Below are positions 22,326 through 32,714 of a stretch of DNA of 64,000 nt, piece after piece. Below the pieces are notes generated by a model that was given only the letters and a program-made list of their open reading frames with translations, was not told the DNA's origin and made no database searches. The stretch comes from Batkoa obscura (taxonomy: Eukaryota > Entomophthoromycota > Entomophthoromycetes > Entomophthorales > Batkoaceae). Position numbers and translations under genes: made by a program. Numbering within the stretch: the first letter of the stretch is position 1; every line of letters begins with the position of its first letter. The stretch is taken from NCBI GenBank assembly GCA_030770535.1, contig JASVEC010000015.1, forward strand, positions 620,001 through 684,000, written 5' to 3'.

Positions 22326-23417
22326 ATGTCACTCCTTCGACACACGATTCACTCATCCATTGATCCCAGTTCTAGTTTAAACAACCTTATCAAATTATTA
22401 GCAAATAGAGTATATTCTGGGAATATAGAACATGCTAAACAAGAAATCAGGTGGTTGAAAGAATATATAAATGATATAAATAAAATTATAGTAGACAATA
22501 ATAAAGTAGATGGCACTATAGCAACATTAAATGATGATAGTATAGACAATGATAGGATATTAAGTAACCTATTGAGAGAAAGGATATTTAAAAACAAACC
22601 ATTACAATACATAATAGGTAACTCATAGAAAATAACTAAGCAATTGAATTTTAATATTAAAATAGGAGATCAGCCATTTGGAAATTTACTAATTAAAGTT
22701 AAACAACCAATATTAATACCAAGGTAAATTATTTATGTCATTTTATATTATTTCTTATATTATTTTTATTATAACAGATGGGAAACAGAGGAATGGAGCA
22801 TTGAGCTAGCTAACATAATAGATGAACAGCTGAGCAAAAGCAAAAATGATGACTTTACAATACTTGAAATAGGAAGTGGAAGTGGCTGTATACCATTGAT
22901 GTTAAGCAGTAAAATAAAAACCAAGGTAGATATTTATTCTATAGACAAAAACGAAAAGGCCACATTATTGAGCCAAGAAAACCAAACTTTTAATGAAAAA
23001 CAGTTAAATCATAAAGTTCATTTTAAACTGGTGGACTTATTTAATGATTACCAAATCAAAAAGTTGCTATCATCAATCCCACCTGTTAATATGATCGTTT
23101 CAAACCCACCTTACATACCTCCAGACGAATATGAGCTATTGGATTTATCAGTGAAGCAATGGGAGGATAGTGGCGCATTGAAAACGAAGGATAGCCACGG
23201 ATTAGAGTATTATCATCGTATATATGAGGTTTATAAAAAACGCATAAGAAATGATGAAAAAGAGAGTAAAATTAAGAATGGCCTACCAAAGTTTGTTTTT
23301 GAATATGGGACTAAAGAACAGGGCTTGAAGTTAAAACAGTACTTTGATCATCGTGGGTTTCATTCGGTTTTGAAAAAGGATATGGGTGATAAATATAGGG
23401 TGATTTATGTTTATTAA
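22326..23417 (+). CDS. HemK/PrmC-type N5-glutamine methyltransferase (Mtq1-like)
   Basis: Three exons (22326-22617, 22666-22723, 22778-23417) give 329 aa. The family methylates the GGQ glutamine of class I peptide-release factors using S-adenosylmethionine. The LRERIFKNKPLQYIIG helix-end motif, FGNLLIKVKQPILIPRWETE (the family's P-R-x-E-T-E element reads PRWETE), the SAM-binding ILEIGSGSGCIPLML, and the catalytic NPPY in MIVSNPPYIPPDEY are all present. The order and length fit the mitochondrial Mtq1 branch, and this copy has no obvious targeting peptide beyond a basic start (MSLLRHTIHSS). The tiny second exon (58 nt) encodes the core between the two domains. Confidence 0.9.
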
Positions 23418-23454
23418 TGTACAAATAATAAATGGAATATAGAATAGATTAAGT

Positions 23455-24675
23455 TTAAACTAGTAAATCAACATGTTCCTTTTTAAACTCAATTTTTTCA
23501 TAATTTTTAAATCTTGGTAAACAGGAGCCAGGATCATAAAAAAACTCTTTGAAATTGATTGGACATCTACAACGTGATTCCACGCCTACTTCAATTAATG
23601 GGTTATTAGGGCAGGTGACAAATTTATCATGTTGGTAGCCCAAGTCAGAAAAATGATGGATTTGAGAAGCATTTCTAAACAAACCAAGTCCTAAGGAAAT
23701 GACTGGCGCATCCCCCCATCGCTCATAAAAATAATTGTTATTGTCTTCCAAGTACTTGAAATATTTTTTGTATGTATTGCTTTTAATAAAGTTAGTATCT
23801 ATGATATGAAAGTTGGTCCAGAAATGACATAAGTTATATGTGAGAGGCTGATAGAGGTTTGTTTTGCCTAAAGATACGAATTAGTAGTAAAAAAATTAAA
23901 AAAATAGAATATCACCTATTCTTTGTTGAAATTCGATATGATCCAAATCTTTTTTGTCAGCTTGTTTTAAAAAGAAAGGAAATAAATCGCTATTGACTGT
24001 TAATTTTGTCTGTTTGATATACTTTGTAATTGTATCAAAAAGAGTTGGAATCGTTTCTGGAATCTCTTTTAAAGTGATAGAAAACCCATAGCTCAATTGG
24101 TTTCTCTTCATATAATCAAACAAGTCGTACTTAGTCTTACAAAAGAAATGGGTGTCTGGTTCAATCCGCATAACATAGTCATAATTTACTACCTCTTTAT
24201 GTTGGAATAAATAATACGATTGGTATCGACACATTAATCTATAACTCACTGAATCTGCATAACTAATGTTTTGATATTTCAATTCTTGCATCTTTATAGT
24301 CATTAAGGTTTGATTCACTGATTTAGGTATTTCCCATAACTCTTCCTCAATTTTTGAAAATATTACTTTACTTTTAGTATGTTTCAAAATGGTGGTTTTA
24401 AACTCCATAGTAAACTCAATTTCATTTAAAAATAAATAAGGATAGTTGAATTGGTCATTGAAGTTAAGTTCAAATTCTTTTAATGTCGATACCATGCCTG
24501 AAAGATCGCTGTTGCGACACATTATGACAATTATGCCGCGAACTCTATTTGAACCAGGTCTTAGACTGTTTAAAGTTTGTTCTTCGGTAGCTAAGATTGA
24601 CTTCAAGTGAAAATAAACGATGGTCAATAGGGTTATTGAGGTGATCAATACTATTATAGATTTATTTATTCTCAT
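23455..24675 (-). CDS. KTR/KRE2-family alpha-1,2-mannosyltransferase (GT15)
   Basis: Two exons (24675-23916, 23867-23455) give 390 aa. It is a type II Golgi protein: a short basic tail MRINKS and one signal-anchor helix (IIVLITSITLLTIVYF), then the lumenal catalytic domain. Family marks are VIMCRNSDLSGMVSTLKEFE, FNYPYLFLNE, YRLMCRYQSYYLFQH, the metal/nucleotide site region VMRIEPDTHFFCKTKYDLF, SYGFSITL, and in exon 2 YNLCHFWTNFHI and FYERWGDAPVISLGLGLF with the nucleophile-proximal E-R-W-G-D-A-P. The enzyme transfers mannose from GDP-mannose to N- and O-linked glycans of wall proteins. The intron donor is GTGATA, less common here than GTAA. Confidence 0.93.
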
Positions 24676-25460
24676 TTATATTGGCTATAATCAAAAGTAA
24701 ACTTAATTTGTTATTTTTATTGTTCAGCTCATCCTTTTTTAAATTTCTCCAGTTTATGACGATTTGAAACTTTAAAAAAAGTTGCTACCATTGAATGAAA
24801 AACCAGTCATCAATCTTACTCAAATTTTTAGTTTAATCAAAGCTAGGTTATCCCTATATTTGGAAAATTAGTACATGTTATTTTGGTGTTTAAGGTAGCT
24901 TGGCTGTTTCATCTTATTTTGTAGCAATGAGTGGCAAACTGATAAATACAACTTTAAAAAATGAGTTATTTTTGCTGAATAATCTAAAAGTGGAAATGAC
25001 GAATGATAATGACTAATATAGAATATATGAGCAATTAAGCAGAAGATAAATAAAGTGAGTTGTTTTCACTAAATAACAAATACAGTATTTAAAATTTAGT
25101 AGTTTGTAACTATTTATAACTTTAATTACAGATTACCAAACCTTATTGTTTTTAACATTTGATATAGCCGTATTGGCTAACCTTTAATAATGTAAGTTTA
25201 TTTAGTATTAAATCAACCCACACCGAATCATTGCACTTGATATATTAACAAAGAGCCAAGCAATATTTTTATAGTGTATTTTAACTATAAATGAAGAAAC
25301 TAACCGCTACTCTTATATCGAGAAGAACAAATGTCATCAAACTCATTTTTACATTCGAACTTAGAAAATAAAGTGATTAGAAGTTATTATTAACTGTATT
25401 CTGTATCAACTCATTTTTAGATATTTTATCATTCACTATTTTGAAATTTATTGTCGTTTC

Positions 25461-25475
25461 AACCAATAGCATTAA
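25461..25475 (+). promoter_or_regulatory. CCAAT-like site upstream of metallothionein 1
   Basis: AACCAATAGCATTAA, conserved as CCAACCAATAGCATTAA before metallothionein 2 although the surrounding bases have diverged. The core is a CCAAT box, and conservation in a diverged flank suggests selection. Confidence 0.45.
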
Positions 25476-25601
25476 GCTCGCAATTATTTTACCAATGATT
25501 GTGTTACGGCAGTCACTATCTATACCTCTCGATACTATTCGTGTCTTTATCGCCATAATTAATCGATTAATTTAAACTTAAATTGTTGAAAGTCAACACA
25601 G

Positions 25602-25611
25602 AGTATAAAAA
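25602..25611 (+). promoter_or_regulatory. TATA-like box of metallothionein 1
   Basis: GTATAAAAAT lies 95 bp before the ATG. Confidence 0.4.
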
Positions 25612-25696
25612 TAATCGAGATGAAGGTCATAAAGCTTACTAAAAACAATCAAAACAATCAAAAACAATAAAATAAATAATCTATCAATAATCCAAG

Positions 25697-26365
25697 ATGC
25701 CTCAAACTTGTAAATGTACTGGAAACACCAATGGCTGTAATTGCCAATCTGCATGCAACTGCTCCACTCGCCAAGCCCAAGTAGCTGAATTGGTCTGCGC
25801 CTGTACAGGTAGCCAAGGTGGTTGTAATTGTGACAGCTCATGCAGTTGTGAAACCAGAAAGGCTCAAGCTTTAGCCAAGATCTGTGCCTGCACTGGAAGC
25901 AAAGATGGTTGTAAATGTGATGCTTCTTGCAACTGTGAAACTCGCAAAGTAGAAAACAAAGGAACTAGTTGTGCTTGTGCCAAAGAAGGATGTAATTGTG
26001 AAAAAGGATGTAACTGTGAAACCTGCAAATCTGATTCAAAAGTATGTGAATGTACTACTAATAAAACCAAATCAGCCTGTTGCAGCTCCAAATCTAAATG
26101 TGCCTGTGCCAAAGAAGGATGTAATTGTGAAGAAGGATGTAACTGTGAAACCTGCAAATCTGATTCAAAAACATGTGAGTGTATCGCTGATAATACTACT
26201 TTAACTTATTCGAACCCCAAATATAAGTGCATCTGTGCTAAAGATGGATGTAATTGTAAAATAGAATGTAGCTGCAGAACCTGCAAATCGGACTCAAATG
26301 TATGTGAGTGTATCACTTGTAAGACTACTTTAGACTGCAGCAGCTCCAGATTCAAATACTGTTAA
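25697..26365 (+). CDS. Cysteine-rich metallothionein-like protein 1
   Basis: Single exon, 222 aa. It binds metal ions (Cu, Zn or Cd cannot be told from sequence) through clustered Cys as C-x-C, C-C and G-C-N-C motifs. The N-terminal part starts MPQTCKCTGNTNGCNCQ and contains three related ~30-residue Cys blocks. From about residue 92 it has 43-aa units of the form CACAKEGCNC..EGCNCETCK followed by SDSK.CECTT. The last unit has drifted (CICAKDGCNCKIECSC, and IADNTTLTYSNPKYK replaces part of the linker). It is exactly one 43-residue unit shorter than copy 2. The first ~480 nt are almost identical to copy 2, while flanks differ. No intron or signal peptide, so cytosolic. Confidence 0.85.
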   Translation: MPQTCKCTGNTNGCNCQSACNCSTRQAQVAELVCACTGSQGGCNCDSSCSCETRKAQALAKICACTGSKDGCKCDASCNCETRKVENKGTSCACAKEGCNCEKGCNCETCKSDSKVCECTTNKTKSACCSSKSKCACAKEGCNCEEGCNCETCKSDSKTCECIADNTTLTYSNPKYKCICAKDGCNCKIECSCRTCKSDSNVCECITCKTTLDCSSSRFKYC

Positions 26366-26750
26366 ATTCAAGTATTAATAATAAACTTATAAGTGCCTTT
26401 AAATATAACACAAATATTTGAACTATATAATTAGTTTTTTAAAAGCTATTTTAATGCTTAAAAGGGTAGTACAATGATTTAATTTACTGTTTATTAATTT
26501 ACTATTACTGTATTTACATTTTTTTAGTATTACTTTATTAATTCGCTAATAACATGGTTTTTTATTGTATTTGATTTATTATTCTATTAAATTAGAAAAG
26601 TAAGAAAGATTAAGTTTTACTATATTTATAAATTATCTACTATAGTGGTAAACCAAAATGAATTGATAATTAAAAAATTTAGTGAGCTTTATTACATTAT
26701 CAAAAACTCTGTTTTGTCACTTAGCGTTCTGAGTATACTATCCTATCTAC

Positions 26751-26857
26751 TATTTGGGGATGTATTTTTTCGCTTAAGAATTTTGGTGATAATCTTTCCA
26801 CTCAAATAGTGCTTAAAAATGGAAAAAGTAACGAAGACAAAAAAACATCCCGATATA
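26751..26857 (+). mobile_element. MITE-like element, copy 10
   Basis: TATTTGGGGATGTATTTTTT at the left and AAAAACATCCCGATAT at the right. The interior matches the family (CACTCAAATAGTGCTTAAAA). It lies in the spacer between the two metallothionein duplicates and has no partner in the other copy, so it inserted after the duplication. Confidence 0.85.
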
Positions 26858-27893
26858 CTTATTTTCTGGAATTCTCAAAAAACAAAAACTCTTTAGTAAA
26901 GCCAGGAAAGGTAAGGGAAGGCTAATATTTTAAGTAAGGGATTTTCACATTTTTATGTTTTATATCACTTTATTTTATTATTCAAAAACAATTTATATGC
27001 TTTAAAATATATCGGAGAAGGTGCAAATAAAGCTTTGTGATAAGCTCGCTGTTAGTAACTTTACTATTTTTGAAAAGAGAAGGGTAAAAGTACCTGTTTA
27101 AATAAAAAAATTCAAAGTATTTATTACTACTACTATTTAATCCATTTCCTTTTAAAGTTTCTTAATCTATGACGATTTGAGATTTATTAACAGTTACTAT
27201 TATTGAATAAAAAGTTAAATACATGCATTCTGCCCAGAATTGCCCGTTTGATTGGAGTTAGTTATCCCTGCATTTAACAAAAATAATACTTATTGTTGCA
27301 TTATTTAACCTGAATTGTCTATTCAATCTTAGTTTTAAGATTGTAGCGCAAAGAAGTTATATTCAGTTTACTTGTGAAAAACGAACTATTTTTGCCAAAT
27401 AGTATGAGATTAGAAATACCAAGTGATAGTAATTAGTATGAAACTAATAAATTACTGAGCGGAAGAAGAACGTATAGGTTATTTTCGTTAAATGATAAAC
27501 ATGATGTTTATGATTTATTAAAACTTGGTTAATAATGCCTATTAGATCGAAAATACTAGAAGTTTGAATAAGCTAAGACGAATATCATAAATAATAATAA
27601 GCTATTTGATACAATCTTAGAAAAGAAATCAAAAAATTGTATTAAACTAAAACAAAACCAAGATGTTTAAGCTCCTATAAAGTAAACCTAAACCATACTA
27701 CTAAGGGGATTTTAACCATAAATAATCAATCTAACTGTTTTTCCCTATTACAGAGAATAAGTTATCAATTTCATCTTTACATTTGAGCTGGGGAAAAAAG
27801 TGACCGAGAATTTTATGCTATTGGCTGGATTCCATATTAACTCACATTTAGATAATTTGTCACTCATTTTTTTACAAGCTCAATTCCTATTCC

Positions 27894-27908
27894 AACCAAT
27901 AGCATTAA
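27894..27908 (+). promoter_or_regulatory. CCAAT-like site upstream of metallothionein 2
   Basis: AACCAATAGCATTAA, identical to the site before metallothionein 1 and at a similar distance from the ATG (208-222 bp here, 222-236 bp there). Confidence 0.45.
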
Positions 27909-28034
27909 CCTCTCGACTTATTTAAAGCAACTAAAACCTGGATTAAGCCAATCATTATTTGTGCTTTACGACACCATTCCCATCTTTTATCGTCATCAAT
28001 GATTGGATAAATTGGTTCCCCAAGGCAACGTTAG

Positions 28035-28044
28035 GTATATAAAG
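28035..28044 (+). promoter_or_regulatory. TATA-like box of metallothionein 2
   Basis: GTATATAAAG, about 80 bp before the ATG. Confidence 0.45.
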
Positions 28045-28115
28045 CAAACAAATGAATAGTCATTAACTTTAAAAAATCTCAATTTAAATCAATCCAACAA
28101 TTAAATAATAACCCA

Positions 28116-28913
28116 ATGCCTCAAACTTGTAAATGTACTGGAAATACCAATGGCTGTAATTGCCAATCTGCATGCAACTGCTCCACTCGCCAAGCCCAAG
28201 TAGCTGAATTGGTCTGCGCCTGTACAGGTAGCCAAGGTGGTTGTAATTGTGACAGCTCATGCAGTTGTGAAACCAGAAAGGCTCAAGCTTTAGCCAAGAT
28301 CTGTGCCTGCACTGGAAGCAAAGATGGTTGTAAATGTGATGCTTCTTGCAACTGTGAAACTCGCAAAGTAGAAAACAAAGGAACTAGTTGTGCTTGTGCC
28401 AAAGAAGGATGTAATTGTGAAAAAGGATGTAACTGTGAAACCTGCAAATCTGATTCAAAAGTATGTGAATGTACTACTAATAAAACCAAATCAGCCTGTT
28501 GCAGCTCCAAATCTAAATGTGCCTGTGCCAAAGAAGGATGTAATTGTGAAGAAGGATGTAACTGTGAAACCTGCAAATCTGATTCAAAAACATGTGAATG
28601 TACCACTGATAAGACTACCTCAGCCTGTTGCAGCTCCAAATCTAAATGTGCTTGTGCCAAAGAAGGATGTAATTGTGAAGAAGGATGTAACTGTGAAACC
28701 TGCAAATCTGATTCAAAAGTATGTGAATGTACTACTAATAAAACCAAATCAGCCTGTTGCAGCTCCAAATCTAAATGTGCCTGTGCCAAAGAAGGATGTA
28801 ATTGTGAAGAAGGATGTAACTGTGAAACCTGCAAATCTGATTCAAAAACATGTGAATGTACCACTGATAAGACTACCTCAGCCTGTTGCAGCTCCAAATC
28901 TAAATGCTGTTAA
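28116..28913 (+). CDS. Cysteine-rich metallothionein-like protein 2
   Basis: Single exon, 265 aa. It has the same N-terminal Cys blocks as copy 1, then four 43-aa (129-bp) units beginning at 28389, 28518, 28647 and 28776. Each has 11 Cys in C-x-C, G-C-N-C, C-x2-C and C-C arrangements. Units 1 and 3 end in VCECTTNKTKSACC, units 2 and 4 in TCECTTDKTTSACC, so a 258-bp pair has been duplicated. It ends SKSKCC. Lys-rich linkers separate the Cys clusters, giving a bead-like metal-thiolate chain. It is much longer than typical fungal Cu-metallothioneins of 25-60 residues. Open frames on the opposite strand are by-products of the repeat. Confidence 0.88.
   Translation: MPQTCKCTGNTNGCNCQSACNCSTRQAQVAELVCACTGSQGGCNCDSSCSCETRKAQALAKICACTGSKDGCKCDASCNCETRKVENKGTSCACAKEGCNCEKGCNCETCKSDSKVCECTTNKTKSACCSSKSKCACAKEGCNCEEGCNCETCKSDSKTCECTTDKTTSACCSSKSKCACAKEGCNCEEGCNCETCKSDSKVCECTTNKTKSACCSSKSKCACAKEGCNCEEGCNCETCKSDSKTCECTTDKTTSACCSSKSKCC
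28389..28904. repeat. Four 129-bp coding repeats in a 2 x 258-bp higher-order array
   Basis: Unit starts at 28389, 28518, 28647 and 28776. Units 1/3 and 2/4 are nearly identical pairs. Copy 1 holds two matching units (25970, 26099) and one drifted unit (26228). Confidence 0.9.
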
Positions 28914-29753
28914 CTTTAGCGTTGTTAATAAGTTTTCTAATTGTCTTTAACCAAGTATAAAAGATATAAATCATCTAATAAATTATTTTTAGCATAAATT
29001 ATATTAATATCTTTTAAATATCAGTGTTATATCATCTATTGCTATTATATTATTGGTATGTTTTAGATATCATAGTTTGCATAGTTTGCTTTCTTATTGT
29101 TAAAATAAATGGAGGGATATATATTAAGTTTAACTATATTAATGATTTATTAATATTGATAAAACAAGGAAAGTAAACAATCTAATTTTTTAATAAATTT
29201 AAGCTTTATTGATAGTATTACAAAACTAATTACGTCCTTTTAAACAACTTGTTTCATTACCTTTTTGAAAGGTAATGCTATAGTTGAAAAATGGATTTAC
29301 TATGATCATTTTCTCGCAACATAAAATTGTTAAAAAACATTAGTTACTGAAAACAAAACAGCTTTATTTTTTAACATTGAAATATCAGTTCACTATCAAT
29401 AACCGTTATGTTTTTTATCATTATTTATACGTTACTTTTTTCACTCATGTGAAAACAAAGCAACTTCAAATTTGAATTCCAAACAATGTTTTTTAATGAC
29501 TAACGGTAATTCACAATAAAGAAAATTTTTAAAAAGTATGGAAGTTAGAGTAATTGAAATACTTACTAACAATAATTAAGCTTGAAATTAGAAATTCATA
29601 ATAGAAGTTAAAAAATGAGCATGAGGTATCATTAAACAAGTTAGTATTCAGAAAGTAGAGGAATATAAATACTCATCCAGAATAAATCCATTAAAAAGCT
29701 TTTAATATCTCAATTATTTGATATCTTCATTTTTTATTACACTCATCCCAAGA
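28914..29753. other. AT-rich spacer
   Basis: Between metallothionein 2 and the b561 gene. It has a small hairpin near 29258-29275 (ATTACCTTTTTGAAAGGTAAT) that could help end transcription, and a TATA-like GAATATAAAT at 29661, about 90 bp before the next ATG. Nothing else is seen. Confidence 0.5.
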
Positions 29754-31092
29754 ATGAGCCTTTTGAAACAATTTTTCATTGTATTATTTCATATAACTCA
29801 ACTAGCAGCTTTTTTACCAAACATAAAGAACTGTACATTAAATCAACATTTTTGTTTTGAATTAATAAATTTAGATTTATTAACTTCTTCCCAGTTAAAT
29901 ATCCAACTTGCTGAAAATGTTAGGTAGGTTGATATTGATATTTACATAGTACAATAATATGTTAATAATGCTTCTTCTTTTAGCTATTTCGAATGTCAGC
30001 TTGAAACTCAAAAGATAGTAAAACTTTGTCTTAAATATTAAATAACAAACATTAACCTCTTCTCCTTTTTTATAGTTTATTGAGCCTAAGCCTTCTCCTT
30101 CTATAAATCATACCATTTATTTACAATCTAATTCAACTTCTCAAAAATTAAAATTAGACAATGTTATCCAACTATTTAAAAACCATACTTACTATTATCA
30201 ATTATTGTTAAATGATTTACAGTTAAATCAAATTCAAGGTATAGAAGGAGAAGTTGAAGGAGAAACAGCTTCTTTAACTTTAGAGTATAAATACAACCTA
30301 AAAGATAACAATAATTCAAAACAAGAGAAGGGGATGTTTGATCTTATTTTATCTTCTGAATTGGAAAAAGAAGGGGAAGAATTGGACCACACCCATTTTT
30401 CAGAAGAAGAAGAAGAAGACAACTCAATACCAACTTTGATTTTGTTGCATGGCTTCTTTATGTTTATTGCTTGGGTTGTATTGCCACCAATAGCTATAGC
30501 AATTGCTAAATTTTATAAAAGTCAATTAGGTGTGTGGTGGTTCCGTTGTCATATAATGTGCTTTTCATTTACTCTGTTGTTTTCAATTTTAGCTATTGTG
30601 TTAATGAATGTGCATACTGGGTTTGTTATTAATGATCCACATTCAGTAAGTTAATTTAATTTAATTATAATAAGAAAGTAAAATTAATATCTATTTTTTT
30701 AGTTTTTAGGTTATTTAGTTACATTATTATTTTTTATACAATTAACTTTAGGTTTCGTTATTGATAAATTGTATGATAATAATCGTAGTGAAATACCCTG
30801 GTATGATAAATTGCATTGGTATTTAGGTCGTTTTACTTATACTTTAGCAATGATCAATTTCATTTTTGGTTTAAAGATCTTCCCAGACGTTTATTGGGTA
30901 CCCATTTGGTTATCTGTAATTACTTTGATTGGTTTACTATTCTTTGGTTATATTAAGTTATCTAACAAAAATAATGTTAATGACCATATAACCCATAGTA
31001 ATATACCTTTAAACATTAACTCGGAAGCCAGTTCACCAGATACCTTAATTGTAGAACAAATTGAATCAAAAGATTTGTTAATACAAAAATAA
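29754..31092 (+). CDS. Cytochrome b561-domain membrane protein with short lumenal/extracellular N-domain
   Basis: Four exons (29754-29923, 29984-30017, 30076-30645, 30703-31092) give 387 aa. A signal peptide (LLKQFFIVLFHITQLAAF) leads into a ~180-residue ectodomain with acidic stretches (HTHFSEEEEEDN) and no clear DOMON pattern. Then comes a b561 core with the expected haem-ligand His: LLHGFFMFIAWVVLPP, WWFRCHIMCFSF, NDPHSFLGYLV and KLHWYLGRFTY. The protein should carry two b haems and pass electrons across a membrane, as in ferric reductases and ascorbate-dependent oxidoreductases. It ends in a hydrophilic tail. The N-domain may be a diverged DOMON-like fold, unproven. Exon 2 is only 34 nt. 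Confidence 0.82.
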
Positions 31093-31110
31093 ATTTTATT
31101 CTTATTATAT

Positions 31111-32260
31111 TTATTTGATTAATAGTGAGTCAACATGGATTGTTTGGCCAATTTTAATATTACCTAAATAAAGTATTAAATATTAAATATTGAATAGTAT
31201 TGTTATTTACCATAAGAAAGCGGGATAGCATTGATTCCAAAAAAGCTTTTATATTTATTGATATCTTTGAAATTTCTACGATATTTTGATAATGTTTTTG
31301 AAGGTTCTAATGAATGTTTAATACCAGTATCTGGATTGACATTGGGCAAAGAACAACGTGCGCATGGAATATCACAATGTATTTTAATATTATTGTCAAT
31401 ACTAATTAATGAGAACTCATCTTCTTTATTTGCTGAAGTTACCCCTTTAATTAATATATTTGGTCTGAAATTACGATAATCTACGTTTATGCCGCTATCT
31501 TTAGGCAACTGATCTTTTAATTCAAAAACCGATTCTTCACTTATAATTAATAATGGGAACCCATCTGCAAAGGAAGTCTTGACAAACAACGTATTAATAT
31601 TCATACTGATTACTACTACTATTACTAATTTACCTCACTGTTTACGTCTAATAAGCCTGATTTTTGTAAATAAAAATCAATTACTGGACGTGGCTTACTT
31701 CCTTTTCTAACTAAAGAAACAGGCTCATTTAAATAAGTTGAAAACCAAGTATTTGCTTTCTCATTCAATCTATACCCTTGAATATCTTTGCTTTCCCATA
31801 AATCTAAACTTACTTCTTCACCCTCTTTTGGTTCACTTTTAATATATTTAGTATATTTATTACATCATTTATAATTTTTATATCAATTACTGGTCGTCAT
31901 CAAGGTCAATCAATAACTCGTTGTCTTTGTTTTCCAAAGTTATTACTTTGAGATATTGTTTATTATCTCTTTTAATAAAGGAGGGATGAATAGTAACTAA
32001 CTAACAACATTGAGTTAACTTTATTGCTAATAGTTAATAATATTTACTTTTGGATGTGTTCTTGCAGTAATAATTTTATCTTCATTATCAATTATAGTAA
32101 ATAAACGATCATATTGTAAACCATCTAAATAAAGGATGAATTAAATATGCAATAAAAGTTAAAATAGTTTGTTATTACGTTTTATCAAATTGGCTTCTTC
32201 TACTTCAATACCAGCACAGGATTTAATAGGATAAATAATTAATTTAGAGATAGTTATCAT
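31111..32260 (-). CDS. MOSC-domain protein 1 (mARC-like)
   Basis: Six exons (32260-32179, 32124-32048, 32000-31891, 31835-31634, 31577-31211, 31163-31111) give 296 aa. The N-terminal MOSC beta-barrel starts SKLIIYPIKSCAGIEVEE and continues GLQYDRLFTIID and ITARTHPKLVTIHP. The C-terminal MOSC domain has YRNFRPNILIKGV, the molybdenum-cofactor cysteine region DIPCARCSLPNVNPDTG, LSKYRR and the closing GNIKIGQTIHV. This is the pattern of mitochondrial amidoxime-reducing component proteins, which use Moco with cytochrome b5 partners to reduce N-hydroxylated compounds. I see no clear targeting peptide, so location is open. Its 3' end converges on the b561 gene 18 bp away. It shares a ~490-bp near-identical block with MOSC-2. 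Confidence 0.85.
31633..32121 (-). repeat. Near-identical block shared by MOSC-1 and MOSC-2
   Basis: Matches 33236-33724 with very few differences across exons 2-4 and the two introns between them. A second block, 31284-31560 against 32882-33160, covers most of exon 5. Introns 1 and 4, first and last exon flanks and spacers are different. Confidence 0.85.
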
Positions 32261-32714
32261 TTTAAATCAAAAAAAATAAAAACTTTAAGGTGTTTTTTAA
32301 GCTTTTATACTTTTCTTTGAAAAGAATAAGTCCATTTCGTCATTCATTAGATTCAATATTAAAATATGAACTTTGATTTGTTTTCTAACTTTTATAAATT
32401 TTGTATAAACCAGTTGATATATTATGTTGGAATTAAAACACTGGTAAACTTAACTAAAAATTAAATTTTAATTAAGGTATACTAAGTGCTATCAATAAAC
32501 TATATAATAAGCCTCTATCTTATGTCATTTAAATTGATCTTTTTCTTTCCTTAATCCTCCTTGAATTTTATTAATAATTCTTACTTTTGATTTAATCATT
32601 AATAAAAAAGCGAAGATATTTCTACATCATAATATTTAAAAATGAAATGGAGATTATTAATAAATAACAGTCCTATTAAAAATTCAAAGTTACATTTTAG
32701 AAACTATTTAATCA

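Larger units (their letters stand above)
24676..25696. other. Divergent spacer and metallothionein 1 upstream region
   Basis: About 1 kb. From about 24720 it is a diverged duplicate of the region upstream of the second metallothionein (from about 27140). Shared islands include TATGACGATTTGA (24757 and 27170) and GGTTATCCCT / AGTTATCCCT. Near the gene lie the shared AACCAATAGCATTAA (25461) and a TATA-like box (25602). Confidence 0.6.
26366..28115. other. Spacer between the metallothionein genes
   Basis: It contains one MITE-like copy (26751-26857) and, from about 27140, the diverged duplicate of the upstream region of metallothionein 1. No further gene is seen. Confidence 0.6.

Noticed and set aside
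25864-28897. Long minus-strand and alternative-frame open frames inside the metallothionein genes (for example 204 and 186 residues)
   Set aside because: They are by-products of the repeated, stop-poor coding units. The Cys pattern and flanking promoter sites support the plus-strand frame only.
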